The notes beneath the pieces were generated by a model. That model worked only from the letters and a program-made list of their open reading frames with translations, ran no database searches and was not told the origin of the DNA. A program made the position numbers and the translations under genes. A DNA stretch of 64,000 bases from Endomychus coccineus. Its lineage: Eukaryota > Arthropoda > Insecta > Coleoptera > Endomychidae. Positions within the stretch are counted from its first letter, which is position 1, and every line of letters starts with the position of its first letter. This document shows, one piece after another, positions 51,501 to 59,599 of this stretch. The DNA is taken from positions 15,663,282 to 15,727,281 of the forward strand of contig OY294068.1 in NCBI GenBank assembly GCA_958510875.1. Direction: 5' to 3'.

Positions 51501-53778
51501 TGGTCTAAATTGAATTGATGGAGCCGTTACATGATGGAAATTGATGTCAAATTACAAAGTAAAACAACTGTTTATAAATTGTCACTATATTATAAACCAA
51601 ACTTGCATAACGCTTTTCGTCAACGTTTTGACTTTATCAAATATTACTTGTAGTTGTAAGTAATAATCACCCAATTATAAATTAAAATTGCTGTTAAAGT
51701 ACTGAGGTACCAAGTACCCATCATCAGACTAAACGTATTTATAAAACAAAATGTACATGTTTAAATACTATTTGCAGTTCGAAATGCAAATATGAATAGA
51801 ATAGAATAGAATATTTTATTTATCCAGAAGCCAATTTACATAAAGGATAGGACACGTCATATTAAACAATAAAAAGTAGCATTTACAATCGTAAATTAGA
51901 TTATAAGTTACAATGAGGTACAAAACTAGTATTGTTGAAATATAGACATTACAAAATAATGAAACGACAATTTAGACACCAAAATTTTTAACGACAATTT
52001 AGATAAACTTAAAATTTAATTTTTTTGGTTCATGTATTCGTCTACACTCTACAGTATACGACGCATGCTTGAGAAGCATGGTTTTATTGATGACTTGAAC
52101 TTTCGCAGTTCCAGAGTTCTTATATTTTCGGCCAAATGATTAAAGAGTTTGATGCCTATATAGGAAGTGACTTTTTCATATTTACAAGTATTATGTATTT
52201 TGATAGCAAATGCTGATTTCTGCCTAGTCTCGTAAGAATGATTGCATTTGTTTTGTAGTTATCCAAATTATTTCTTATTGTTAATAGACATTTATAGATA
52301 TAGATGCAGGGAAATGTCATCAATTTGTTTAAGACAAAAAAAGGTCGACAGGAATCCCTTTTTCCCATGCTGAGCATTAGTCTAATCACTCGCTTTTGAG
52401 CAACGAAAACTCGCTGGTGGTTTATCGAGTTCCCCGACTAAGTGACATTATTGGAAAGATGACAATATACCATTGCATAATAAATATTTATGAGACATTC
52501 TCGGTATATTATTGATTTTAATTGAGATACGGCATAGAAGCTTTTATTAACTTTATGCAAATTGCTCAACCTGTTCACACCATGAGAGTGTATTATCTAA
52601 ATATAAGCCTAAAAATTTCGAACACTATTGCGGCTTCAAGATAACATTATTTATAAGAAAATTACAATTCTCATAGTTTGAACAGATAGAGAAGTTCACA
52701 GTTTTGGTTAGTATTGGACTATTCGCCTTACACCAAGTGTGAAACTGAACAGCCACCGTATTTGCGATAATGCTCAGCTCTTCAAAAGTCCGTGCTGAAA
52801 TAGCTATTAACGTATCATCTGCAAACATTATTATCAATCTTAAAATTACATGACCTGGCAGGTCATTGATAAATAACAGAAATATGAGTGGCCCTAACAC
52901 TGATCCCTGGGGAACTCTTGCACTCATTTCAATCTCGGTTGACGGAACGTCGTTCAGTTTCACACTTATTACTATGGGATTAAATTCAATTGTATTATAT
53001 TGCTTTTTCGCTTATACATTTTCATTCCTAACTAAATTACCTCGAAAGTTTTCAGTAGTGTTTTAAAATTGATGATGCTGATTTTTCACTATTATTTCCT
53101 TTAATGTTCTTAATACCGCGTTAAAATATTCCTTCTATTTTGGCCCACAATTCATTTTGATTTTATAAATTTCAGATTTGTCGAAGTCGGAAAGGTAATT
53201 GCCTAAACGATTTTTTAGCTTGTTCGTAGATCTACAAACGGATTTTATTGCAAATTTAGAAAAGAAATCATGAAATTTATTAATTATTGCACAATGATAA
53301 GTGAAACTTCCGAATTTTATTGAATTATTTGAAAATAAAGACTTTAATTTGGTATTTTGATTGCGTTCCATTTCCCATTAGAAATTATCTTATCCATCAT
53401 TAATTACTAATATTAAACAAAAACACCTAATAATAATGGAATTACCATCAAAGCTTAAAATGTGCTGTCTGTTGAGAGCAAATAAGAGGTAATTTTAATA
53501 TATAAATCTATTTTTCTCTTTATTGTAACAACTAATTCGGCAAATAAATTTTGCCAGTTGAAAAGACACAAAATAGAAATGAATAGTACTTACCATGGTA
53601 TGTCAATATTATTCCCAGGATATAATATCACAGAATATCCAAAATAACTCGATTTATTAGAAGACCTAAAATTATTATATTTGGTTTGATCCACATAAAT
53701 AATAGGATGATTGACGTCAATATTGAAACCAGAACAACTTAGCAAAAAAACCGAACAGAAAATGATTTTATCACACAT
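32850..53778 (-). CDS. Integrin alpha subunit, complete coding gene, 20 exons
   Basis: Cell-surface receptor alpha chain that pairs with an integrin beta chain and binds extracellular matrix. Exons on the - strand, high to low: 53778-53594, 47787-47580, 46085-45947, 45885-45791, 45683-45470, 45416-45328, 42773-42561, 42466-42355, 42282-42100, 40346-40170, 40110-39977, 38541-38276, 37787-37583, 37102-36939, 36883-36811, 35327-34868, 33535-33445, 33298-33166, 33077-33024, 32918-32850. All phases join; the total is 3,264 nt, 1,087 residues plus TGA. There is a signal peptide at residues 1-18, an FG-GAP beta-propeller to about 540, calcium loops at 347-355, 411-419 and 472-480, a transmembrane helix at 1025-1046 and GFFKR at 1049-1053. 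It has no inserted I domain and no clear RxRR furin site, which suggests the insect alpha-PS3 (scab) group over alpha-PS1/PS2; this subgroup call is inference. Confidence 0.93.
33790..34100 (+). mobile_element. Penelope-like element fragment (end of reverse transcriptase and linker)
   Basis: The + frame reads KFTVEIETDNQLPFLNINII, then, after frame breaks, PFRYKIAPFNSIVHRLFN and NNDVEKLQQIALDNGFDKFL with INNLISKQKR. The LPFLDVLI motif and the E...IA..NG...LI..LI..K linker are typical for PLE proteins between reverse transcriptase and endonuclease. Confidence 0.6.
34110..34655 (+). mobile_element. Non-LTR retrotransposon C-terminal fragment in integrin intron
   Basis: With frameshifts the + strand reads LGITTNSTLSWDDHV, LEYCSLVWSSALKHTLKLLD, YIQKKAIRLID and an SSGTLPSEIFPYAY end. 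This is the segment following the reverse transcriptase in CR1/jockey-like ORF2. It directly follows the PLE fragment. 5'-truncated and decayed. Confidence 0.65.
34868..35327 (-). CDS. Integrin alpha exon 16: calf-2, largest exon
   Basis: A 460-nt exon in phase 0 from IKKYGASPIAIVSLEINIPY to LLNVAPLM plus one base. It includes WP-like membrane-proximal calf features such as ILEFLQLYHPEGSLGQQPL, an Asn-rich hydrophilic loop in the position where cleaved alpha chains have the furin site (none is seen), and CSMDNIICGKVICR, the conserved paired-cysteine end of the calf. Residues 820-972. Confidence 0.88.
35474..36440. mobile_element. 0.97-kb TA-flanked non-coding element, copy B
   Basis: Starts CCAAGATATCAAAAATTATC and ends GATATCTCGG, with TA on both sides. 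It is the inverted counterpart of copy A (9892-10860), sharing TTATTTCAGTTGTAAAACAA, CATAGGACGTC and GCGTAGC-type islands along its whole length. Inserted in the integrin intron between exons 15 and 16. Confidence 0.85.
36811..37787 (-). CDS. Integrin alpha exons 13-15: calf domains
   Basis: Exons 37787-37583, 37102-36939 and 36883-36811. They read NGTYLLGSDDYTELITKIT, PEDINFRNIPKACSE, ILCNVANPL (a conserved CxVxNPL-type calf motif), KSITLDLDMKYVNIKNLENF and SYPYGDVTHKRTSFAQIYQ. Residues 672-819; phases 0, 2, 0. Several NxT/NxS sites suggest glycosylation. Confidence 0.87.
38276..38541 (-). CDS. Integrin alpha exon 12: thigh/calf region
   Basis: Phase-0 start after TTTATTGCAG (ETLTNVHNPLIITVNT), ending FRGDGV plus AG. 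It contains several cysteines (FCLKCVTYDEY, LGCGEDNICD) expected in disulfides of the leg. The RGD here lies in the leg, is not a ligand loop, and probably has no meaning. Residues 584-671. Confidence 0.85.
38980..39710 (+). mobile_element. Penelope-like reverse transcriptase pseudogene
   Basis: Reads VEKFQTLKDDPGDLFVSFDV, ESLFTNVPIPDTL, and after shifts SSLSPIIANIFMETFEEDAI, a YVDDTFNIWQHG-like catalytic box near 39315, FTMEGVESQGSLPFLDVLVS, stop, then RHFVYRNPTHTERYLN. Motif order is that of PLE reverse transcriptase (SFDVxSLFTNVP, YVDD). Several frame changes. It differs from the 48-61 kb PLE family. Confidence 0.75.
39977..40346 (-). CDS. Integrin alpha exons 10-11: last propeller blade and thigh start
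   Basis: Exons 40346-40170 and 40110-39977. Asp480 is completed by AT and followed by IAIGAHSSGHVVLLRTKPV, the conserved end of the alpha propeller (DIAIGA...VVLLRxxPV). CYMYRTIGG resembles the first thigh-domain cysteine region. Exon 11 ends NITINLK at AAG|GTCATA, again a weak donor but the only one that keeps phase 0 with the next exon. Confidence 0.88.
40461..42040. mobile_element. Large foldback element in integrin intron
   Basis: Arms of about 465-520 nt (roughly 40461-40925 and 41518-42040) are inverted copies, for example ACAATCCATCCCCAACATCT (40620) against AGATGTTGGGGATGGATTGT (41865), and ACTGACATTATGAATTAACC against its partner near 41975. The 590-nt centre holds a second perfect hairpin (41043-41060/41091-41108). 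No transposase ORF. Confidence 0.8.
41043..41108. repeat. 18-bp perfect hairpin inside the foldback centre
   Basis: CATTGGTCCGAATTGAAG and CTTCAATTCGGACCAATG are separated by a 30-nt loop. It may be the end pair of a nested mini-element or a stem in a foldback transcript; no further evidence. Confidence 0.7.
42100..42773 (-). CDS. Integrin alpha exons 7-9: propeller blades 5-7 with calcium loops
   Basis: Exons 42773-42561, 42466-42355 and 42282-42100. Two complete calcium loops are visible, DINGDKLDD (347-355) then LLVGAPF, and DIDMDDYAD (411-419) then VAVSAPF; a third, DIDRNGYGD, is completed by exon 10. Exon 7 ends at AAG|GTCTGC, a poor donor. A stronger GTAAGA lies 8 nt upstream, but using it would put a stop into exon 8, so the weak site is the frame-keeping one. 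An AG acceptor and correct phase support exon 8. Confidence 0.88.
42890..44797 (+). mobile_element. IS630/mariner-type transposon with about 130-nt inverted ends in integrin intron
   Basis: The left arm (TATCACATTTCCATTCAATT through GCTTTCATATAATACCATAT) reappears inverted at about 44665-44797. The coding remnant between is on the + strand. Confidence 0.75.
43258..44272 (+). pseudogene. Transposase pseudogene of the 42890-44797 element
   Basis: Starts MPVIANEDRSFYVWLLQRKR with stops and shifts, then GQGLNVNDNVPRMQFCRWIL, YYSEENPRMVRQHGVPVKI, LQHDGAPPHFARNVRRYLGE (Asp 2) and, after a shift, FFAWGFMKAVVYKNQI (third box partly lost). The layout matches the transposase at 12542-13582, so it belongs to the same broad superfamily but another lineage. 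Confidence 0.75.
45328..46085 (-). CDS. Integrin alpha exons 3-6: propeller blades 2-4
   Basis: Exons 46085-45947, 45885-45791, 45683-45470 and 45416-45328. They encode VCAPRWVNIFRPNS with the MMGACYW cysteine, the YEYGQGESGFAAHF segment, RERELLLGAPGVLNWKG, and YDLFGYSVTSGYF with LLYAGGAPKS. These are diagnostic integrin alpha blocks (CAPRW, LLGAPG, FGYSV, GAP) in the correct order. Residues 132-310; phases 1, 0, 1, 0. Confidence 0.92.
46400..47415. mobile_element. Inverted-repeat element in integrin intron
   Basis: The outer arms (about 46405-46520 and 47295-47412) are inverted, as in CACACCTTGTGCTTTTGAAG against CTTCAAAAGCACAAGGTGTG, and AAACTGACAGTCCCTTTTCG against CGAAAAGGAACTGTCAGTTT. 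The middle is A-rich with several AAAATTGCCATTTT-type segments; no coding sequence. Confidence 0.72.
47580..47787 (-). CDS. Integrin alpha exon 2: propeller blade 1-2 (IGAPRG)
   Basis: Completes Trp62, then reads IQIGAPRGNSPN, the classic (L/I)xGAPR motif, followed by FRCRIAGLCDFLEID and AWIGAIMDVNYDYDRIV. Residues 63-131. Acceptor TTGAAG is unusual (no pyrimidine before AG) but the phase is right. Donor GTG|GTAAGT. Confidence 0.88.
48553..49746 (+). mobile_element. 5'-truncated jockey-like non-LTR retrotransposon inserted in the Penelope-like element
   Basis: Encodes the second half of a reverse transcriptase and C-terminus in one open frame (48654-49535). It ends in a CTAAATAAATAAATAAA tail at about 49730-49746. 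The flanking PLE sequence resumes exactly as in the uninterrupted relative (GTAATGTTATA before, ATTATCTGTATTAC after; compare 60494-60520). Confidence 0.85.
48654..49535 (+). CDS. Reverse transcriptase C-terminal ORF (truncated ORF2)
   Basis: About 290 codons free of stops. SGVPQGSNLGPLRFLLFIND is reverse transcriptase motif 4; KLIFADDLKIF is the catalytic FADD box (motif 5); NELSLNISKCCVVSFSRK is motif 6-7, and LVRPKLENASLIWNTQY the thumb. The open frame continues upstream of the first GTG/ATG-like codon, so the shown start is not a real translation start. Fingers, catalytic Asp of motif A and endonuclease are missing, so it cannot be active alone. Confidence 0.8.
   Translation: MPQGSNLGPLRFLLFINDLAETIIGLKLIFADDLKIFLEIKTIDDCYALQNDLDNIFEWCANNELSLNISKCCVVSFSRKVHPILFDYLLDSAIISRNTTVKDLGVLYDHQFTFNLHISDMCAKANKTLGFVLRHSKYFNNLEVLQTLFNSLVRPKLENASLIWNTQYKFQITLIESIQRKYLKYLWFRTFNIFPRRGFDHQLLLSTFDCLTLELRRRIRSTIFLHNLLNNNIDCSYLLGKLNFVVPRLSSRCPLTFYNVRSNTNVSSRCPIFVMTTNFNGICSQCDLYFNSN
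51590..51780 (-). mobile_element. Possible Penelope-like tail with degenerate hammerhead
   Basis: The - strand near 51655-51610 reads TTGATAA, then GTCAA-AACG-TTGAC, then GAAA and GCGTTATGC: hammerhead part order with a mutated core. Upstream on the same strand is GTCTGATGATGGGTACTTGG. No coding sequence is attached. Weak call. Confidence 0.35.
51790..53375 (-). mobile_element. Non-LTR retrotransposon (CR1/jockey-like) with ATTCT-repeat tail in integrin intron 1
   Basis: On the - strand: IKFGSFTYHCAIINKFHDFF with FSKFAIKSVCRSTNKLKNRL (53371-53135), then RVPQGSVLGPLIFLLFINDL and IIMFADDTLIAISARTFEEL (52963-52625, motifs 4 and 5), then degraded C-terminal text. The 3' end is a short-repeat tail seen on the + strand as GAATAGAATAGAATAGAATA near 51792. 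5'-truncated and broken. Confidence 0.8.
53594..53778 (-). CDS. Integrin alpha exon 1: start codon, signal peptide, first propeller strand
   Basis: ATG at 53778 is preceded in frame by TAA two codons upstream, which fixes the start. The first 18 residues (MCDKIIFCSVFLLSCSG, then F) form a hydrophobic secretion signal; the mature protein begins near FNIDVNHPIIYVD. SSYFGYSVILYPG is the usual first FG-GAP strand. Donor TG|GTAAGT splits a Trp codon completed by the next exon, 5.8 kb away. Confidence 0.9.
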
Positions 53779-54172
53779 ATTTTAAGATAGATATTATTGA
53801 TTGGTAACAGTTCGTTTAAAGAATAACATTCCTTTTAGTCGAGAAGCAAAATGGATTATTTAACCACAACATAACAGGATGGAGACTGATTGCGAAGGAA
53901 GTGTGAAATCGCACTGTACCGAGAGGTATCGACTCCCTTCGGATAGTAGGAAGTTATAGACGAAAATTTCTCCAGAAAAACGCTCAACAATTAAAATCAA
54001 AAATCATATTATTTGTTATCAAACGCTCCTTAGAAAATCTAGTATGGAGCAAGGTGCAAGATTGATTAGAACTAAGCACGTCTGTATGTGTTTGCGATGT
54101 TCACCTAGAAATTCGAGGGGGAGGGGTTCAACTTGGAAATATTGATAAGGTCAGTTGGGAGTTCGGGGCGCA

Positions 54173-54186
54173 CCCCCCCCCCCCCC
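54173..54186. repeat. Poly-C run of 14 bases
   Basis: CACCCCCC... homopolymer; possible assembly or polymerase slippage spot. The area 53800-55480 otherwise shows no gene; it is the region upstream of the integrin start and should hold its promoter, which I cannot place. Confidence 0.8.
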
Positions 54187-55483
54187 AAACAGTACCACTG
54201 TCGTAAACTGCTTTACATTGGAAGTTGGACATTTAGGTTAAAGTTATGTAGACCTTCAAAAAAAATTCATATTTTTGTAATAAATTCTTATTGGAGTTTG
54301 CTGTCATTGCGTGATCTTGCATTACCTTCTAAATAACAAGGCCAACGTGTTCTGACTGGTAAGGTGGGCTAATAGTGTAGTCAATCTACGGAAAAATAGG
54401 ACGAGGTCCGAAAAAATTTGATAGAGGTTAGCGACTGGAAAAAATGTTGTCTTATGATAAAAATAATAAGATCCTAAAATATTGGGTGGAACCATGTCTA
54501 ACCTTCAAAAAACTGTTTTTTGCCCCTTTTAGGTCAGTTTTTGAGTTATATTTGCTTTGGACCCTTCAGACTTCCGGCTAAGGTTTGAAATTAGTACCCC
54601 TTTATTATTGGTATTTGAGGAACTTTCAGTGCGAATTTCGTGACATTCCGTTAACTCCCCCTCCTGGAGTACAACTATATAAATACGTTTTTTGGAGCAA
54701 AAATTCTCTTTCATAACTCACGAGCCGCCACTGATATTTTGCAACATGTCCATATTGCGTTTACAATGAAGTCACGTAGTTATTGTATTCCTTCGTCAAA
54801 CCATTTCATTTGATATACATGATGTCGATGTGGTTGTGAAGAAAAATCGAGATACTGCGTTTTAACTTTTCGAAAATTCTGTTTTTTTGCGTGGTTTTAA
54901 ATGTTTCATAACTCACCTGTATAATAGAATGAAGAAACATCAATATTTTGCTGATTTCAGATTTAGCATTTCAAAACAATGAAATTAAATGCTCAAATTT
55001 TCAATCATATAATTTGAAACAAATATTTCACAATAATTTTCATAGCTTGTAAATAATCATATTTCTTAAGTCTTAATGATAATTATAGATATTTTACGAA
55101 TTCATGAAATCATCACATTTCAATACACATATTAAATTCAAATTAAAATGTAAGATCAAATAAAATCAAGTTATTATTTATGCTTATTAACATATAATTC
55201 AAACAACATAATTCAGTCGGTATTAATTCAATTATATACTCTAAGGAAATTCATGTTGAAAATAGTTAGGCACAGTCAAAATATTATACTTAATTATAGT
55301 TAGAGTAAAATAGTGAACAAATATAGTTTAACAATGACTAAATGGAAATTCCACTGGTATGTTACATTTTTATCAATTCTGATAAACCAATCTATATTTT
55401 GATCTTGGTTTCAACCGGAAATTACATCAACTAGGGTTATCTTTAATGCAACACGTTTCGAACGATCTAAAGTTGGAGAAATA

Positions 55484-55630
55484 AAACTCGAATTTACACT
55501 AGAACTTGAATTTTAATAATTATTAATGCTAACAACACTGGCATTATCAAAGCGTAGGAGTTATGAGCTGTTATCTCCTACGCTTCTACGATAAAATTAA
55601 ATTTTAAAGTACTAGTGTAAATTCGAGTTT
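55484..55630. mobile_element. 147-nt palindromic MITE
   Basis: The ends AAACTCGAATTTACACTAG and CTAGTGTAAATTCGAGTTT are perfect inverted repeats; an inner hairpin is AGCGTAGGAG/CTCCTACGCT. Non-coding. Confidence 0.82.
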
Positions 55631-55897
55631 ATGTCCGCAACTTGAGAAAGTTCATATTGATTGGACACCACCGTAAATGCCCTAAGGGTATACAAACATA
55701 AAAAAATCTTTATATAAGTTGGTTATTCGATCAAATGGGGTCCAATTGCCGCCAGAAAAAGTGTTTTCTAACGACCTTCAAATATCACGCACAAAAAGAA
55801 TTACTAGCATCAATTAAAACAGGTTTTGTTAATAAACAATCGTTGATACAAAAATTTCAATTTCTTCCTTGTGGAAAATTCAGCAAGTTGATATATA

Positions 55898-56835
55898 CAG
55901 GGTGTCCCATGTTTTAGTAGCAGAACTTCAATAGTCGATAGAAAATTTGATTTTGAGAACAAAAGTTCCTATTAACATATATGCACAGACGCTTATTTTT
56001 TGAGATACAGGCTGTTGAAATTGAAAAAAAATTTCGTTTTTTGCGAATATGTCCGGAACCGTTTATCGTACAGAAAACAGCTTTTGTACGCATTTTCTAC
56101 TCATAGTAAGCTATGTTCTGTGCGATACAAATTTTTTTTAGTCATAATTGATGAAGATTTTGAAGGGGTAGTGGGTGTTTTTCTCCCCAACTTCTACGCC
56201 ACTGGAAGAAACACGGTTTTGAGACAACCATTTGAACCGCCAATGTTTTCTACAGAAAAAGGTACTCTTGGTCATGAGCTACAAAGTTGACCGTTTTCGA
56301 GAAAAATCAACTTTTATGTTTAAAAACATGGTCAATTTTTTGGTTTTGTTACTTGTTCTAACGTTTGAATAAATTTTGTTTAATTAGTAAGAATTGACCA
56401 CGTTTTTCAACATAAAAGTTGATTTTTCTCGAAAACAGTCAACTTTAGAGCTTATGATCAGGAGTACCTTTTTTGTGTAGAAAACATTGGCGGTTCAAAC
56501 GTTTGTCTCAAAACCATACTTTTTCCAGTGGCGTAGAAGTTGGGGTGAAAACACCCACTACCTCTTCAAAATCTTCACAAATTATGACAACAAAAAAATT
56601 TTATCGCACAGGACATAGCTTACTATGAGTAGAAAATGCTCAGAAAAGCTGTTTTCTGTACAATAAACGGTTCCAGAGATATTCGCAAAAAACTAATTTT
56701 CTTTTTCAATTTCAACACCACCCTGTATCTCAAAAACTAAGCGTCTGTGCACATATGTTGATAGGAATTTTTTTTCTCAAAATCAAATTTTCTATCGACT
56801 GTTGAAGTTCTGCTACTAAAACCTGAGACACCCTG
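55898..56835. mobile_element. 938-nt TA-flanked foldback element with about 440-nt arms
   Basis: The ends CAGGGTGTCCCATGTTTTAG and its partner (CTAAAACCTGAGACACCCTG) are flanked by TA (55896-55897, 56836-56837). The arms 55898-56338 and 56391-56835 are inverted copies; the loop is only about 50 nt. The open stretch at 56000-56290 is within an arm and is not a gene. Confidence 0.88.
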
Positions 56836-56837
56836 TA

Positions 56838-58590
56838 TAGCACTTAATCAACAAATTAAGAAATGACTATTGCTTTCAAAATACATTTCTTCAATATGAC
56901 TGCACTAGGTTTTCGAAGGGAAGATAATAATTGCTATTGAATATCGGTAAGATATTGCATAATAGGCGAAAAACCTTTTCATATGGTGTTCAGGGCGGAC
57001 GAATAAGTCAGAGGTAGCTACAGTTTTTCCCTGATTAGTTCAGCCCGAAGGTTTCTTATGTTCAACTAGGACATCATTTCTTATCGAATACATAGAAGAT
57101 ATAATACCTAATGCATTTGGTGTATTCATACTGAAGATCTTGAATATCTACCAGTGCACTCAGACCGCTCGATTGGGTCCATTGTGCGCACCTTGGAAAA
57201 ACTAAGTCCAGCAGGCCTGAGGCAGCGTCAAAGGCGAAAATATTGCTTGGACTGATGTAGGTAGTACGCGCTGCAGAGAAGTTGTAGCCAGTGCTGAATT
57301 TCTACCAGGATGTGAGAGGCAGTTGTATATTTTACTCTTGGTATACATTTCCCATAATATCGACCTGTTCTTTGTATATCAACTTCAATAAAAGACAATT
57401 TTGATGAAAACAGTTAATCATGGTTAATTAATACCTATAGTAATCCTCCAATTAATAAATGATACTGATGAAAACGCTATACCAAAACATTTTGTCCAAT
57501 GTTAAACTCTATTTCACCCTAACTAACAGGATAAACTCAGATTTCATTAAATTCAATATACAAGATAGTTTCTTCCTATTCACTATAATTTTCTAACAAT
57601 TACACCAAAAGACCGAACTAAACATAATCGACACCTTCCAGAACGAATTCCGTCATCTTTCTAATGTCCCCCAGTCTCAAATTCATTTGCGATGAAAATC
57701 AACTTGGATTCGATACACTTGTATGAGTGGACATTGTCCAAATTGTGATTCAAGTATACTTAAAACATATCAACTCCGTACAAATTTCAAAAAAACAAGA
57801 GTTATTTAATAATAGTTGGACAGTTTTTTACGTGATTTGGGCATTATTGAGTTGAAGACTGAAAGATGCGAATACAAAGCATATTATTATTAGTAGATAG
57901 GTATCAAATGAGGCATCGAATATCTACAGAACAAATACACAATGAGGCACCGTAATACACAATCAATTTGTTGACATTGCTCATCAATTGGAATGAATTC
58001 AGAGACATTGAAATAAATTCCGAAGATGTCGCCACACTCCCATCATTCACTGTCATAACAATTTCAGTAAATTTGAAAACTGTAATATTGACCTTTGTCG
58101 CTCTCCTGAGAGAGGTTCCTTCTAAAAATTGAAATTAAATATAAATTATAACGCATAACTCAACAAGTTTTATGCCAAAATAAGAACAACAAATTCTTGT
58201 TCTGAGTTTACAGTGATAAAAGTTCTTCAATAAATATCTATTGAGAGTGAGATTGTACCAATATTTCAAAGTTTCATACTAGATGTCCCGTCAAAAACAC
58301 ACAGGTATTTTGAGTACTATGATGATACCAATCTGAAAATCTGTACACATCATAATCGATTATTTGCTGCTCAATGAAAGTAATTTCAAGAACCGGAAGC
58401 GGACATCAACTTTGTTATTTTAAAGGGAAAGCTATATTTTGCGTTTTTAGATCCTTGCGGTTTTTGTATTATACCTGCATCATCATAATCCGTGTCTAAT
58501 TAACTAAAAAGCGTGCAAAAACCTCAACCTGCAGTGTTTTAAAGGTAAAGGTAACAACTCTAATAGAGTCTAGAAATTACATCAAAAATA
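56838..58590. other. Intergenic stretch without recognised features
   Basis: AT-rich DNA. A block near 58385-58440 (AACCGGAAGCGGACATCAAC, TTTGTTATTTTAAAGG) resembles 20780-20830, so at least part is repeat-derived. No coding evidence. Confidence 0.5.
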
Positions 58591-58599
58591 AAAAACACA

Positions 58600-59440
58600 A
58601 CTATCTCAAGTGAATGTTGAATGTACATTTGTTGTTTGATATTTGAATGCCACTTGTATTATTCTGATCTGCATTATCACTGGCCCTATGAACATATATA
58701 GCATTAAATGACTGACGTTAATAACGACTCCAGCAATGACGATTTTCAACCTACTTGTCATCTAAGCTCATCTTCAGTCATTCCTCCATTAGCCAGATGT
58801 TCGCTAGAAGGCGTGGCCGGTGTATTCATCTGCGGCTGGTAGATTCCAAAAACGTGCTAAAAGAGAAGAGCATTCGCCAAAAGTGTTTATTCCAAAGATT
58901 TGATTAATGCATTTTCCATTGGTGTATTTCAAAAACACCCTGTCTGTAGTGACATCCTCCGGACGTAAGGAAAGGAGGTACTTGGTACTGACTGTATTCA
59001 ATATCAGGATCGTCGATAACTGCAAATTTTCAACCCTTCAGTTTTCGATGAACGGATGAACAAAACAGGGTAGAACCTTCTCTTGTAACGACCCTCATCG
59101 CTAATCGTACATTTCGTATCTTCTGCACGACCCAAAAACACCACAAATAGCGACAACATTTAAAAAAAGTGTTATCTGGTGCATTAATGAAAAACTTACG
59201 GACATCTTTTGTTAAAACTGAAGACCTTTTTTAGGTTCATAACCTTTGTTTGCCTCTTTCACGAATACATGCAATTTGTGGTAGGATGTTAAATCTATAA
59301 CACTTTTTATTCTTAGCACGGATTGTAATTTCGAAAGAAAAAGAATACACCAAAGTGTGGAAGATTTATATATCTTGGACATTTCCATCTTATATGCTAG
59401 CATCACAGATTCATTCACAATCCGAGTCTGCTTCTTCTCG
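58600..59440 (-). pseudogene. Crypton-type tyrosine recombinase remnant
   Basis: On the - strand from 59418: NESVMLAYKMEMSKIYKSST, LWCILFLSKLQSVLRIK with YHKLHVFVKEANKGYEPKKG, then NAPDNTFFKCCRYLWCFW, then 59025-58804: KYLLSLRPEDVTTDRVF, KYTNGKCINQIFGINTFGEC and LPAADEYTGHAF, followed by a stop where the Arg of the GHxFRR box should be, then RTSG and in the next frame LANGGMTEDELR. Order and motifs are those of Crypton-type recombinases of arthropod genomes. The GHxFRR catalytic box is broken and at least two frameshifts and several stops are present. Confidence 0.7.
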
Positions 59441-59599
59441 ATCCAAAGTGTTAACTTTTAGTATGCTTTAAAATAGGAATGTTTTGATTTGGCTGGAATT
59501 AGTTTTAATTCAACCTCACCGGCTAAATTTTCGATTTCGGCTGAAAGTTCTGCTTGGTTCACAGCCAATTTCGACAATATAAATTGAGTATTCATTACA

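Noticed and set aside
56000..56290. 96-codon open stretch
   Set aside because: It lies inside one arm of the 55898-56835 foldback and has no partner exon or domain.
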